Positions 35,595 to 45,277 of a stretch of DNA of 64,000 nucleotides are shown one piece after another. A program made the position numbers and the translations under genes. Each line of letters opens with the position of its first letter. Position 1 is the first letter of the stretch. The stretch lies in NCBI RefSeq assembly GCF_026339875.1, contig NZ_JAPEPZ010000001.1, positions 9,594,019 to 9,658,018 on the forward strand, in the 5' to 3' direction. The notes under the pieces are model-generated. The model saw only the letters and a program-made list of their open reading frames with translations, was not told the DNA's origin and made no database searches. Origin of the DNA: Streptomyces sp. NBC_01571. Lineage in GTDB: Bacteria > Actinomycetota > Actinomycetes > Streptomycetales > Streptomycetaceae.

Positions 35595-36857
35595 GAGTCG
35601 GCACGGAGCGCGGTGCCGGTGTTGCCACCGGTCCGTTTCTCCGTGCCGCTCGCCGAACCCGGCGTGCGGCTCTCACCGCATCGGGCTCTCCACGGTCTCT
35701 GCCGTTCAAGCGTGGTTGAGTGCCCAGGGGTTGGGGATCGTGTTGCCCCGGTATCGGTAGCGGGTGACCGCGATCGAGACCGTGGGGAACAGTTCGATCC
35801 CGTCCGCCGAGAGCTTGTGCCACCGGCCGTCGCGGTCGGTGAAGCGTCGGTGGACGTCCTTCCACCTCCAGCGATGCAGCACCATCCACCAGCTGGTCAC
35901 CCGTCGCCATACGAACTGGTCCAGGGCTTTCAGCGTGGTCTTGCATACCGCGTGCTTGAAGTAGTTGACCCAGCCGCGGAGAATCGAGTTGATCCTCTTC
36001 AGCACGGTCCCGGGGTCCTGCTGCGACGTTCTGTTCGTCAGGCCACGGATCTTGTCCTTCAGCTGCCGGATGGGTCTTTTGGCGATGAAGGTGTAGACGT
36101 ACCACTTGTTCGAGCCTCGCCTTCGGCGCCACTGGATGTGGAACCCAAGAAAGTCGAACCCGTCCGACATGTGCACGATCTGCGTCTTGGCCGGTGACAG
36201 CCTCAGCCCGAGAGGGTGCAGTACGTCGGCGATGTCCTCGCGCAGACGGGCGAGGTCATCACGGCTGCCGTCGACCAGGACGACGAAGTCATCCGCGTAG
36301 CGGACGATGCGCCAGTTCGCGCGGCCGTGGAGACGATGGCGTGCCCGCCTGCCTCTGGTGGACATCCTCCCGCCCGGCTCCCACGGCTCCATCACGTGCT
36401 CGTCGAGCATGGGCAGGGCGATGTTCGCCAGCAGCGGGGAGAGGATGCCGCCCTGCGGAGTGCGGGTGAAGGTCTCCTCGCGGCCGCCGCCCTCAGTGAG
36501 GAGGCCGGCCTTGAGAAACGCCTTGACCAGCCGCAGCACGCGCTTGTCCTTGACTCTCGCGCGCACTCGGTCCATGAGGGCCGTGTGGTCGATGGACATC
36601 GAAGCACGCCTCGATGTCCGCATCCAGCACCCAGCGATAGCCACTGGTGCCGTAGCGGTGGATCTCGGCGATCGCGTCGTGTGCGCGCCGCATGGGCCGG
36701 AAACCGTAGGAGACCGGCAGGAAGTCGGCCTCGAAGATTGGCTCCAGCACCAGCTTGAGGGCTGCCTGGACCACCCGGTCGGAGACGGTCAGGATGCCGA
36801 GCTTGCGCACCTTCCCGCTTCCGCCGAGCTTGGGGATCTTGCGTTCGCGCACCGGAA
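35594..36857 (-). mobile_element. group II intron relic (3' part)
   Basis: The minus strand carries a broken intron-encoded protein gene followed by intron RNA domains V and VI. Domain V is at 35655-35688 on the complement: 34 nucleotides beginning GAGCCCGATG and ending GGGTTC, with a GAGA-type tetraloop, as in canonical domain V (GAGC...GTTC). The 3' end lies near 35594, next to a transposase fragment in the opposite orientation. The 5' ribozyme domains I-IV are not found: upstream of about 36857 the sequence is another IS fragment. The intron is therefore 5'-truncated. Confidence 0.75.
35706..36857 (-). pseudogene. ltrA: group II intron reverse transcriptase/maturase, truncated and frameshifted
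   Basis: Two frames join near 36600. The first reads [85 protein letters not shown], which is RT blocks 1-3. The second continues [32 protein letters not shown], then RTPQGGILSPLLANIALPMLDEHV, the catalytic VRYADDFVVLV (YADD), KTQIVHMSDGFDFLGFHIQ and domain X (INSILRGWVNYFKHAVCKTTLKALDQFVWRRVTSWW). The N-terminal about 100 residues are missing. The C terminus ends without an HNH endonuclease. Inactive as a single protein. Confidence 0.85.
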
Positions 36858-37040
36858 AGCACTCTCTTCAGGAGCTCCTCGGGCGACTCTTCAGCACCAC
36901 CGCCATGACCATCAGCCGTGCCGTCAGAGACGTCCGCCCATTCCTCGATGCGCAAGGCCTCCACATCCCCGCCTCGACAGCCCGTTCCCGCATCCCAGAC
37001 GACATCATCAGATTTCTCAAGATCAAATCAACGTGTTGAT
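36858..37040 (+). mobile_element. transposase HTH fragment
   Basis: The plus strand reads [56 protein letters not shown] helix-turn-helix with the phrase MTISRAVRxVRPxL followed by IPxSTARxRxPxDIxRFL is typical of the N-terminal region of IS5/ISAzo13-like transposases. It ends at a stop near 37040, and its left end abuts the truncated intron. Confidence 0.45.
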
Positions 37041-37551
37041 TCCCGGCAAGCCTTAAGCGGTGCTGGCGGTGCCGGTCACCTCAGACTCACGGAGAGGCGA
37101 TGTTCGCCGCCCCGAGGCTGCCGCCGTGGCTGGAGCGACGAGGGCAGGGCCAGGAGGCCCTGGCGTCCCTGGAACTGGAGCATGGGATGGAGCGCACCCC
37201 ACGGCTGTGGAGAAAGCGGCGCCCGACGCCGCCGGCCCCGGCTGGCTGCCTTCCGTCGCTGGTGGGCGACTGAGCGCCGCCGCGAGTGCGACGAGCAGCA
37301 GACGTACCTGGGCTCGCCTCCTGTTCCGGCTGGATGCGTTCGCCTCGCGCTGCCGGTGGGCGACGGCATCACGCTGTCGTGGCCGGGCGCCACGGCGGGG
37401 ATGCGCCACGGGCGGGCGACCGGGACTCGGTGAACCCGTCCCGGTCCCCGTCCGAGCGTCACCCCTTCGGCCCAGCTGTGGATGCTCCGCCGGTGTCGGT
37501 GGAGTCGACTGGGTGGGCCGTCGAGGCGACTTCCGTCGAAAGGGACACAGC
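37041..37551. other. upstream region of the aminopeptidase gene
   Basis: About 510 bases without a gene I recognise. The long open frame continues in phase with the aminopeptidase but is Arg/Gly/Pro-rich and lacks homology. The promoter of the aminopeptidase is expected in its 3' part. Confidence 0.4.
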
Positions 37552-39171
37552 GTGCCGATATCCGGTTCCATAGTGGGCCGTCGGCGTGGGGCCGTGGTCT
37601 TCGCGTCGGCGGTGTTCTGTTCCACGGCCCTCTCGGTGGCGTACCCCGCTCCGGCCGACGTGCCGTTCCCCTCGGCACCCGCCCCGCGGCTGGACTGGCA
37701 GCCCTGCGCCGAGGGACCGGAGTTCGACTGCGCGATCGCCAAGGTACCGCTGGACTACCTCGACCCCGGCCGTCGCACCATCGAGCTGGCCGTCATCAGA
37801 CGAAAGGCGACCGGCCCCGGACGTCGCGCAGGCACCTTGTTCTTCAATCCCGGTGGCCCGGGCGGCCCCGGAACGGTGCAGATGCCGCAGAACTACGAGT
37901 CCTTCCCCCGCGAGGTACGGGAGCGGTTCGACATCGTCAGCTGGGATCCTCGCGGAGTCGGCAACAGCACCGCGGTGACTTGCTTCGCGAGCACCGGGGA
38001 AGCCGCGGCCTGGAGCGCCGGCAAGCCGGCCGGTCTCCCGGTGGGCGAACAGCAGCGGGCGGCCTGGATCGCCGCGTACGCGGATCTGGGCCGGCGCTGT
38101 GAGCAGCGTGACCCCGAGCTCCTGCGCCATGTGTCGACCGCCGACACCGCCCGCGACCTCGACCAGCTCCGCCAGGCGGTGGGCGACCCGCAACTGACCT
38201 ACCTCGGCGTCTCCTACGGCACGTTCCTCGGCGCCACCTACGCCAACCTCTTCCCCGGCAAGGTCCGCGCGATGGTCCTCGACAGCAACATCGACCCGCA
38301 GGCCTGGACGAACCACGCCTCGGACGCGGAACCACGGCTGACGCCGTTCCTGCGCATGGGTTCGGACGTCAGCGCCGCGGCGACCCTGGACCAGTTCCTG
38401 ACCCTGTGCGGGTCCGCCTCCACGACCGGCTGCGCCTTCTCCGCCGGCGGTGCGAAAGCCACCCGGGACAAGTTCGACGAGCTGATGCGGCGCCTGCGGC
38501 AGCATCCGGTGGGCGAGTGGACCTACGGCCGGACGGTCGCCGACGTGGTGAGCGCCCTCTACGTCGTCCACCCCGGCTGGACGGACCTCGCGGGAAGGTT
38601 GCAGGACCTGTGGCGGGGGCGCGTTCCGCAGTCGGCCGCACCGTCGCCCGCGCCGCCGGTCCCGGTCCCGTACACGGGAGACGACCAGGCCGGCTCCATC
38701 CTCTGCTCCGACAGTCCCTCTCCCCGTGACCCCGTTGTGTACCACGCGCTGGAGGAGGCTGCCGCGCTACGCGCGGGTGACGCCGGACGTTTCTGGGCCT
38801 GGGCCGCGGAGCCGTGTGCCACCTGGCCCGTCATCGCCGCGAACCGCTACCGCGGGCCGTGGAACGAGCCGACGGCACACCCCCTCCTGGTCGTCGGCAC
38901 CACCTACGACCCAGCGACTCCGTACGCGGGCGCGCAGGCCATGGTCAAGGAACTGGCCTCCGCCCGTCTGCTCACCAACCACGGCTACGGACACACGGCG
39001 CTGCTCAATCCCAGCGCCTGCGTCAGGGAGTACGAGAGCCGCTACTTCGTGGACGGCACCCTCCCGCCCGCCGGAGCGACGTGCCAACCGGATGTACGTC
39101 CCTTCCCCGCCCCCAAACCGCGGGGCGGCATCGCCACCGGAGGCGGCGGGACGGCCGGCACCACCTCCTGA
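37552..39171 (+). CDS. secreted tripeptidyl aminopeptidase (SlpD/SlpE-type alpha/beta hydrolase)
   Basis: 539 residues from GTG 37552 (AAAGGGA RBS upstream). The signal peptide is GAVVFASAVFCSTALSVAYPAPA. The mature enzyme has LDWQPCAEGPEFDCAIAKVPLDYLDP, TLFFNPGGPGGPGT (oxyanion region), DIVSWDPRGVGNSTAVTC, the nucleophile in LTYLGVSYGTFLGATYANLFP and DSNIDPQAW. The C-terminal domain supplies the Asp (VVGTTYDPATPY) and His (TNHGYGHTALLNPS). The six Cys suggest disulfides. These S33-family enzymes remove tripeptides from extracellular proteins during growth of Streptomyces. The last 20 residues are Gly/Thr-rich. Confidence 0.92.
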   Translation: MPISGSIVGRRRGAVVFASAVFCSTALSVAYPAPADVPFPSAPAPRLDWQPCAEGPEFDCAIAKVPLDYLDPGRRTIELAVIRRKATGPGRRAGTLFFNPGGPGGPGTVQMPQNYESFPREVRERFDIVSWDPRGVGNSTAVTCFASTGEAAAWSAGKPAGLPVGEQQRAAWIAAYADLGRRCEQRDPELLRHVSTADTARDLDQLRQAVGDPQLTYLGVSYGTFLGATYANLFPGKVRAMVLDSNIDPQAWTNHASDAEPRLTPFLRMGSDVSAAATLDQFLTLCGSASTTGCAFSAGGAKATRDKFDELMRRLRQHPVGEWTYGRTVADVVSALYVVHPGWTDLAGRLQDLWRGRVPQSAAPSPAPPVPVPYTGDDQAGSILCSDSPSPRDPVVYHALEEAAALRAGDAGRFWAWAAEPCATWPVIAANRYRGPWNEPTAHPLLVVGTTYDPATPYAGAQAMVKELASARLLTNHGYGHTALLNPSACVREYESRYFVDGTLPPAGATCQPDVRPFPAPKPRGGIATGGGGTAGTTS

Positions 39172-39250
39172 ACCCCGGCACCGGGGGACCGGCCGAACCG
39201 CCTCGCGGGCTTCACCGGTGCAATGCCGCCGAGGCAGAGCTAGAGCTAGA

Positions 39251-39292
39251 GGCAGAGGCAGAGGCAGAGGCAGAGGCAGAGGCAGAGGCAGA
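39251..39292. repeat. hexanucleotide microsatellite (GGCAGA)7
   Basis: Seven exact copies of GGCAGA, preceded by degenerate GAGCTA units and followed by GGCCGG units. It lies between the convergent aminopeptidase and GH106 genes, in a 247-base gap with no gene. Confidence 0.95.
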
Positions 39293-39418
39293 GGCCGGGG
39301 CCGGGGCCGGAACGGGATCGGGACCCGGACCCGGCCCGGCACCGCGACGAGGCGGGTGCGCACGCCCGCTGCGCGCACCCCACCCACTGCGTCAGGTTCG
39401 GCCCCGGGCGACGAGCGG

Positions 39419-42412
39419 TCAGGCGATCCGGGCCTCGCCGTAGGGAACCAGCCGTACGGGTCCGGTCAGCCCGTACGCCTGGCGGGCCGTACCGCCGTAG
39501 ACCGCCGGGTCGCTGACCCGAAGCCGGTTGGCCAGGGGAGTGGCGACCTCGACCTCGATGACGTTGGCGCCCCGCACGAGGAGGCCGCCCAGGTCCACCA
39601 CCGGATGGATCTGGTCGACCGGGTCGAGGCGGTGGCCGTTCACGGTGACCCGGCAGGTGTCGGTCACGCCGCCCAGTTCCAGGCGGGCCCCGCGGCCGCC
39701 GCTCCAGCCGTCGTCGAGGGTGACGGTGGTCCGGTAGCGGCCGATGCCCGCCACGTCGGCGAGTTGGGTGATCTGCGACCAGGGCAGCAACGCGTCGAGG
39801 GTGAGGTCGTGGCGGACGACGGTGGTCTGATAGGCCGTGTCGCCCGGTCGCCAGTCCTCGACCCGCAGCTGCCAGGAGGTGAGCTCCCTCGGCTCCGGGA
39901 CGGCCTTCAGCGTCGTCCGCACGGTGCGGCCGGAGGACAGGACGGTGCTGTACGTGCCGGCCGTGGCGGCCCGGACGGTCAGTCCGGCGGCGCTGAAGCG
40001 CACCTCGTCCGCGTCGCTGCTCACCGCGTGGGTACGGCCGTCCGTGTGGTCGCCGAAGAGGCCGGGGCGGCCCAGGGCCACGATCAGGGTCTCGGCGGGC
40101 TGGAGGGTGACCCGCACGGTGACGGTGTCTCCGCCCTCGGTGTAGCGGGCGAGCCGCTCGGCCCGTCCCGACCACGGGTCGAGGAGGTAGGGAACGGCGT
40201 CGGCGGTCGTGCGGCGCAGTGTGACCTCGTGGTCGATGGCGGCCACCGGAGGTTTGACGGTCTCGGCGTGCTTGCCGTTGCACAGGTAGTAGTAGTCGAC
40301 GCCGTCGGCTACCCGGCGGGCGTTCAGCAGGGTGGAGGACGTCGCGTACCGGACGTCCGGCTCCACTCCGAGGTCGGCGAGCGCGGTGGGGACGGCCGTC
40401 TTGTCGGCGACCTGACGGACCCGCGGCTGGGCCAGCAACTCGGCCACCAGGGAGCTCAGTTCCTCGCTCTCGCCGGGGCCTGGGACACCGGGCGGGACGA
40501 CGGTGTCCCAGGCGCCCAGCAGGACGACGGGCAGTCCGGCACGGGTGAGGCGCAGCAGAGCACGGGCATCCGACAGCGCGAGGGTCACCGTGGAGCCGTA
40601 GAAGAAGTCACCTTCGACGAACAGGGCCTTGTACGCCGGGCCGTCGGGTGCCAGCCGTCCCCGGCGCACGGTGGCGCTCGGCAGATCGAGCAGGGGGCCG
40701 CTGAGGAACTGGTGGGTCCAGCCGAGCGGGATGCCGGTGGCGGTGAACCAGGAGGCGCCGATGCCGGTGGCGGTGTAGCCGGTCTGCCGGAAGACCGCGA
40801 CGTCGGCGCGCGGGCGGCCGGTCTGCAGCACCTGGTGGACTCGGCTCAGATACCCGGACACGTCCTGGACGTGCCGCCAGGTCGGGTGCCGCGGTCCCCA
40901 GGACTCGCCGTAGCCGACCGTTCCCTTGTACGGGGTGAAGGCCGCGTATCCCGGCCAGTTCACACCAGGCAGCTCGGCGTACGAGAAGCCGTGCACGACC
41001 GTCTGGTTGACACCGGCCGCGTAGGCGCCGCCCATGGTGCGCAGGAACTTCTGCCAGGTGGTGTTGTACGCGCCGCCCGCGTACGCGCCCGCCTCGCAGG
41101 ACAGCACCGTACGGCCGGCCATGTCGCGTCCGCCGGCCAGGCAGCGGTAGTCGTCGAGGTTCTTGAAGCCGAGGGACTCGCCCTCGGGGATGTCGAGGAT
41201 CGCGGCCGAGGCGATCGCGTCGGTCTGCAGGCCGTAGGGCTGGGAGCGCAGTCGCAGGCCGAGTGAGTGGGCCCAGGTGCGCAGTGCCGTGACGTGGTGC
41301 CGGTTGTAGAGGCCGGAGACGGTCTCCCAGAAGTCGTGCCGGATCTGCCGGGTGACGGCGGCCTCGAACGCGTAGACCTGGTTGCCGTGGTTGAGGACCA
41401 CGGCGGGCAGCAGCGGCAGCAGGGTGCGGCCGGTGTGGGCGAGGAAGGCGTCGGGGAGTGCGGGTGTCCACTGCAGTCCGTCGGTCTCCAGCTCGAGGGA
41501 GTCCTCGAACAGTGCTCCGCCGGACACCTTCAGCAGCCGGCGCACGGCGGGGGTGAGAAGGCGATCGTCCCAGAAGTCGGTCACCGCGCGTGTGCCTGCC
41601 GCGCTGAAGTGGTCGACCACGTACGCGGCGGGAGCGGTGTGCGGACCGCCCTCCGGGGTCTGCCCGGAGCCGCGCACCCAGTACGAGAGGATCACCCAGG
41701 TGCCGTCGTCCGGCGCGGTCCAGGTGAGGGTGCCGGCGGTGACGGCGTCGCTGAGGTCGGTCACCGAGTCCAGGTCGAGTCCGGTCTCCTTGCGGGTGGA
41801 GTTCGCGGTGTTCACCCGGGCCGCCTGCACCAGCAGCAGGTCCTGGCGGGTCACCCCGGACGCGGCGGCGTACACAGGCGCCGGGACGGCCCCCGAGTAC
41901 GCGGTTCCGGCGGGCAACGTGACGGATCCGTAGGCGAGTTCCTTGACGGCCGCGTCGCTGTCCGGCGTGATGCCGGGGACCGCCGCGGGCCAGCTCGGAC
42001 CGATGGTGAGGTCCACCGTGATCCCGCGCCGGGCGGCCTGGGCGAGCGCCGCCTCCACTCCGGCGACCCAGGAGGCGCTGCCCCAGCCGTGGTGCGCGGT
42101 GTCCAAGTCCGCGGTGTCCGTGACGCTGTGGTGGACGGCCGCTATCTCGGCCCCGCCGAAACCGGCGTCGGCGATCTGGTCGATCTCCCGTCTGATCTCG
42201 TCCGGCCGCACGAGCCCGTCCGGCCACCACCAGCGGAACTTCGGCCGTACCTCACGAGCGGGCTCGGCGAAGGGCAGGGACGAAGCGGACGCGGCGGCGG
42301 CCGGTACGGGAAGACGCCAGTCCAGCGCACCGGCCGCGGCGGTGGCGACCGCGGCTCCGAGGAGGGCGCGGCGGGGGAGTCCCGCGCGAGGCGTCGGGGC
42401 GTGGTTGCTCAT
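39419..42412 (-). CDS. Tat-exported alpha-L-rhamnosidase-like glycoside hydrolase (GH106)
   Basis: 997 residues. The N terminus LPRRALLGAAVATAAAGALDWRLP is a twin-arginine-type signal. The catalytic part starts VRPKFRWWWPDGLVRPDEIRREIDQIADAGFGGAEIAAVHH, the entry signature of GH106 proteins, followed by FEDSLELETDGLQWTPALPDAFLAHTG (with the acidic ED..E cluster), LSCEAGAYAGGAYNTTWQKFLRTMGGAYAAGVNQTVVHGFSY and YGESWGPRHPTWRHV. A C-terminal beta-sandwich (GARLELGGVTDTCRVTVNGHRLDPVDQIHPVVDLGGLLVRGANVIEVEV) resembles a galactose-binding fold. It should cleave rhamnose from plant or microbial polysaccharides or glycosides outside the cell. Single gene, with its own promoter region. Confidence 0.85.
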   Translation of the reverse strand: MSNHAPTPRAGLPRRALLGAAVATAAAGALDWRLPVPAAAASASSLPFAEPAREVRPKFRWWWPDGLVRPDEIRREIDQIADAGFGGAEIAAVHHSVTDTADLDTAHHGWGSASWVAGVEAALAQAARRGITVDLTIGPSWPAAVPGITPDSDAAVKELAYGSVTLPAGTAYSGAVPAPVYAAASGVTRQDLLLVQAARVNTANSTRKETGLDLDSVTDLSDAVTAGTLTWTAPDDGTWVILSYWVRGSGQTPEGGPHTAPAAYVVDHFSAAGTRAVTDFWDDRLLTPAVRRLLKVSGGALFEDSLELETDGLQWTPALPDAFLAHTGRTLLPLLPAVVLNHGNQVYAFEAAVTRQIRHDFWETVSGLYNRHHVTALRTWAHSLGLRLRSQPYGLQTDAIASAAILDIPEGESLGFKNLDDYRCLAGGRDMAGRTVLSCEAGAYAGGAYNTTWQKFLRTMGGAYAAGVNQTVVHGFSYAELPGVNWPGYAAFTPYKGTVGYGESWGPRHPTWRHVQDVSGYLSRVHQVLQTGRPRADVAVFRQTGYTATGIGASWFTATGIPLGWTHQFLSGPLLDLPSATVRRGRLAPDGPAYKALFVEGDFFYGSTVTLALSDARALLRLTRAGLPVVLLGAWDTVVPPGVPGPGESEELSSLVAELLAQPRVRQVADKTAVPTALADLGVEPDVRYATSSTLLNARRVADGVDYYYLCNGKHAETVKPPVAAIDHEVTLRRTTADAVPYLLDPWSGRAERLARYTEGGDTVTVRVTLQPAETLIVALGRPGLFGDHTDGRTHAVSSDADEVRFSAAGLTVRAATAGTYSTVLSSGRTVRTTLKAVPEPRELTSWQLRVEDWRPGDTAYQTTVVRHDLTLDALLPWSQITQLADVAGIGRYRTTVTLDDGWSGGRGARLELGGVTDTCRVTVNGHRLDPVDQIHPVVDLGGLLVRGANVIEVEVATPLANRLRVSDPAVYGGTARQAYGLTGPVRLVPYGEARIA

Positions 42413-42470
42413 GGATCTCGTCCACTCTCTCGGAGGGCAGCACAAAGAAGACCCCTGCGGGCCCACGGCT

Positions 42471-42487
42471 TTGAATCGTTTTAATCC
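42471..42487. promoter_or_regulatory. candidate LacI-type operator upstream of the GH106 gene
   Basis: TTGAATCGTTTTAATCC has the TGAAnCGnTT arrangement of LacI-family sites but only partial dyad symmetry. It lies about 60 bases upstream of the GH106 start. No LacI gene is adjacent. Confidence 0.3.
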
Positions 42488-42749
42488 TTGGGGAAGCTAA
42501 GACGCCCGATCCGGGAGCGTCAAGATCCGTGCGTGCGGCAACTTCCGTCCGGCCAGGGCGCGAAGACACCGGCCAGGGCTCGCCGAACGGGCCGGACGGA
42601 CCTGCGCCCGGGACTCCACCAGGTGGGTGCGGCGAGGACCGGCGAAGCCGCCCGGCCTGCCCCGCACGCGGATATCAGGAAGTTGTCAGCGTGTGGGAAG
42701 CGTCTCCCACCTGCACCGTTCCCGCCCGCCGACGCCTACCATCGGCCGG

Positions 42750-43442
42750 GTGTGCGCACATGTGCTGGTCGCGGAGGACGACGAGAAGCAGGCGGAACTG
42801 ATACGCCGCTCGCTGCTGCAGGAGGGACACACCGCGACCGTGGTCCATGACGGCGGGGCGGCCCTCGAAGAAGTCCGTCGCCTCAAACCGGACCTCGTCG
42901 TCCTGGACCTGATGCTCCCCGTGATCGACGGCTTCGGGGTGTGCCGGGTGCTGCGCAGGGACGGCGACATCCCGGTCCTCATGCTCACCGCCCGCTCCAC
43001 CGAGGACGACGTCCTGCTCGGCCTGGAACTCGGCGCGGACGACTACATGACCAAGCCCTACAGCCCGCGCGAACTGATGGCCCGGATCCGCACGGTCCTG
43101 CGGCGCAGCGGGCGCTCGGCCACCGAACAGGACCGGGTCGTACGCGCCGCCGGTATCGCCGTGGACCCCGTACGGCACGAGGTGCACTGCGACGGCTCAC
43201 GCGTGGAGTGCACGCCGGGCGAGTACGAGATCCTGCGCGCCATGACCGCCGAACCCGAACGGGTCTTCTCCCGGCGGCAGTTGCTGAACTGCACCCGCGG
43301 CAGCGACCGGGCCTCCACCGAGCGGGCCATCGACGTGCACATCATGAACCTGCGCAGGAAGATCGAACCGGATCCGCGCCGGCCCGTGCGGCTGCTGACG
43401 GTGTTCGGCGTCGGGTACAAGCTCAGCGGTGACCGCGGATGA
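42750..43442 (+). CDS. OmpR-family response regulator
   Basis: 230 residues from GTG 42750 (VCAHVLVAEDDEKQAEL). The receiver domain has the acidic pair EDD near 9-11, the phosphoacceptor Asp at about 53 (DLVVLDLMLP), LTARS and the Lys of MTKPYSP. The C-terminal winged helix (ECTPGEYEILRAMTAEPERVFSRRQLLNCTRG...RAIDVHIMNLRRKIEPDPRRPVRLLTVFGVGYKL) is OmpR/PhoB type. Its stop overlaps the kinase start by 4 bases (ATGA). The stimulus is unknown; no obvious target genes lie between it and its neighbours. Confidence 0.93.
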   Translation: MCAHVLVAEDDEKQAELIRRSLLQEGHTATVVHDGGAALEEVRRLKPDLVVLDLMLPVIDGFGVCRVLRRDGDIPVLMLTARSTEDDVLLGLELGADDYMTKPYSPRELMARIRTVLRRSGRSATEQDRVVRAAGIAVDPVRHEVHCDGSRVECTPGEYEILRAMTAEPERVFSRRQLLNCTRGSDRASTERAIDVHIMNLRRKIEPDPRRPVRLLTVFGVGYKLSGDRG

Positions 43443-45277
43443 GGTCCGGCATACCGCTGCGCAAGAGCCTGCTCGTACGCCTGATGATCACCTCGGTGCT
43501 GATCGCCCTGTGCTCGGTGGCGGCGACCGCGTGGCTCGCGGTGCAGACCACGACGCGCGCCATCCAGGAGGAGCAGGGGCAGGCACTCGCCGACGACACG
43601 GAGATCCTCCGGCAGCTCAGCGGATACGCCGCGACGCACGCCGACTGGTCAGATGTCGGGGGCACCCTGCGCGAACTGTCGGGCAGAACCGGACGGCGCG
43701 TCGCGCTGACGGCGCCGGACCGCACACCGATCGCCGACTCCGCGACTCCCGGCACCGCACTGCCGCCCGGAGCCGCGGCCACGGTCGACCCCCTGCACAC
43801 CGACACCTACTCCGAACCCGGGGCGCAGCTCAGCGGGATCGACCCCCGCGCGGTGGGCCCGTACCGGCTGACCTCCCCGGAACGCACGCGACTGCGGGCC
43901 CTGGCGACGACGCGGCAGAAGTGCTTCCTGCGCAACGGCATCGAGACCACCGTCAAGGAGACGCCGAGCGGCCGCCCCGTCCTGATCGACGCGAACGGAG
44001 TGGACGGCAACGCCAACGTGCCGAACGAATGCGCCGACGGACGGCTCAACACGCCCACGGCGACCGAGCAGCGGGCGCTGGACCAGCTGACCAGGATCGC
44101 CCGGCCGTGCCTGGACCGGGAACACGTGGGCTCGGCCGCGTTCATCGCGTTCGGATCCACCGACCGGATCATGGAACCGGGCTTCGCCTTCACCAAGACG
44201 GCATCCGGCGGGCACGACGCGGAGCGCGAGCGCAAGGGGAAGGACTGCGTCACCGAAGCGCGCCGCGAACAACTCGACCCCACGGTCGCCCCGATCGCCG
44301 AACTGTTCCTCGGCACGGGCGACACGGCCGTACCGCACTTCGACATGTCACCCGCCAACAAGGCCAAGGTCGTCGCCGTCACCGGTCTCGTCCTCGCCCT
44401 CACCGTGGCCGTGACCGCGCTGGTCGCCACCCGACTCGTACGTCCGCTGCGCGCACTGACCCAGGCCGCCCAGCAACCGCCCGAGGCACACGCACGTGTT
44501 CCCGTCACCACCCGGGACGAGACCGGCATCCTGGCCATGGCGTTCAACGAGCTGACCGAGCGCCGCGAACGGCTCGAGGCCCAGCGCAAGGCGATGGTCA
44601 GCGACATCGCCCACGAACTGCGCACCCCGCTCACCAACATCCGGGGCTGGCTCGAAGTGACCCGGGACGGCATCGTCGCACCCGACCCGGAGCTGCTCGC
44701 CTCCCTGCACGAGGAGGCGATGCTCCTCCAGCGGGTCATCGACGACCTCCAGGACCTCGCGGCGGCCGACGCGGGCGCCCTCACGCTGCACCCCGAGGCG
44801 GTCCGCGCCGACGAACTGGTCGAACAGGTCGCCGCGGCACACCGGGTCGGGGCCGAGGCGGCGGGCATCGCTCTACGGACGACGGTGCACGGGACACCGT
44901 GGTTCGACGCCGACCCGGTGCGGATGCGGCAGGCGCTCGGGAACCTGGTGTCCAACGCGGTACGCCACACCCCGCCGGTCGGCACGGTCACCCTCTCGGC
45001 CCGCCGCGCGGACGGCGAGGTGGTCCTCGACGTGACCGACACCGGCAGCGGCATCGCGCCCGAGGATCTCCCCAGCGTCTTCGACCGGTTCTGGAGAGCC
45101 GAGAAGTCGCGCAGCCGGCGCACCGGCGGCAGCGGGCTCGGCCTCTCCATCGTCCGCCAGCTCGTCGCCGCGCACGGGGGTACCGTCACCGTGACGAGTG
45201 AGGTCGGGACAGGCTCGGTGTTCACCCTCCGCCTTCCCGCCAGCGTCCCTCCGACCGAGCCGGAGAACGACCGCTGA
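43439..45277 (+). CDS. membrane sensor histidine kinase partner of the response regulator
   Basis: 612 residues. The first helix is at about 15-35 (LMITSVLIALCSVAATAWLAVQ), the second at about 303-325 (VVAVTGLVLALTVAVTALVATRLV). Between them lies a large extracytoplasmic sensor of about 260 residues containing four Cys, so it may be disulfide-stabilised. A HAMP-like linker, the phosphoacceptor SDIAHELRTPLTN, N box (NLVSNAVRHT), DTGSGIAPEDLP and GGSGLGLSIV follow. It is translationally coupled to the response regulator by a 4-base overlap. The periplasmic domain shows no family I can name. Confidence 0.93.
   Translation: MRSGIPLRKSLLVRLMITSVLIALCSVAATAWLAVQTTTRAIQEEQGQALADDTEILRQLSGYAATHADWSDVGGTLRELSGRTGRRVALTAPDRTPIADSATPGTALPPGAAATVDPLHTDTYSEPGAQLSGIDPRAVGPYRLTSPERTRLRALATTRQKCFLRNGIETTVKETPSGRPVLIDANGVDGNANVPNECADGRLNTPTATEQRALDQLTRIARPCLDREHVGSAAFIAFGSTDRIMEPGFAFTKTASGGHDAERERKGKDCVTEARREQLDPTVAPIAELFLGTGDTAVPHFDMSPANKAKVVAVTGLVLALTVAVTALVATRLVRPLRALTQAAQQPPEAHARVPVTTRDETGILAMAFNELTERRERLEAQRKAMVSDIAHELRTPLTNIRGWLEVTRDGIVAPDPELLASLHEEAMLLQRVIDDLQDLAAADAGALTLHPEAVRADELVEQVAAAHRVGAEAAGIALRTTVHGTPWFDADPVRMRQALGNLVSNAVRHTPPVGTVTLSARRADGEVVLDVTDTGSGIAPEDLPSVFDRFWRAEKSRSRRTGGSGLGLSIVRQLVAAHGGTVTVTSEVGTGSVFTLRLPASVPPTEPENDR

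Noticed and set aside
35706..35964. Small plus-strand frames over the maturase
   Set aside because: Antisense to RT domain X; no support.
38726..41266. 846-codon plus-strand frame spanning the aminopeptidase 3' end and antisense to GH106
   Set aside because: Crosses two conserved genes in wrong frames and contains the GGCAGA repeat; no motif.
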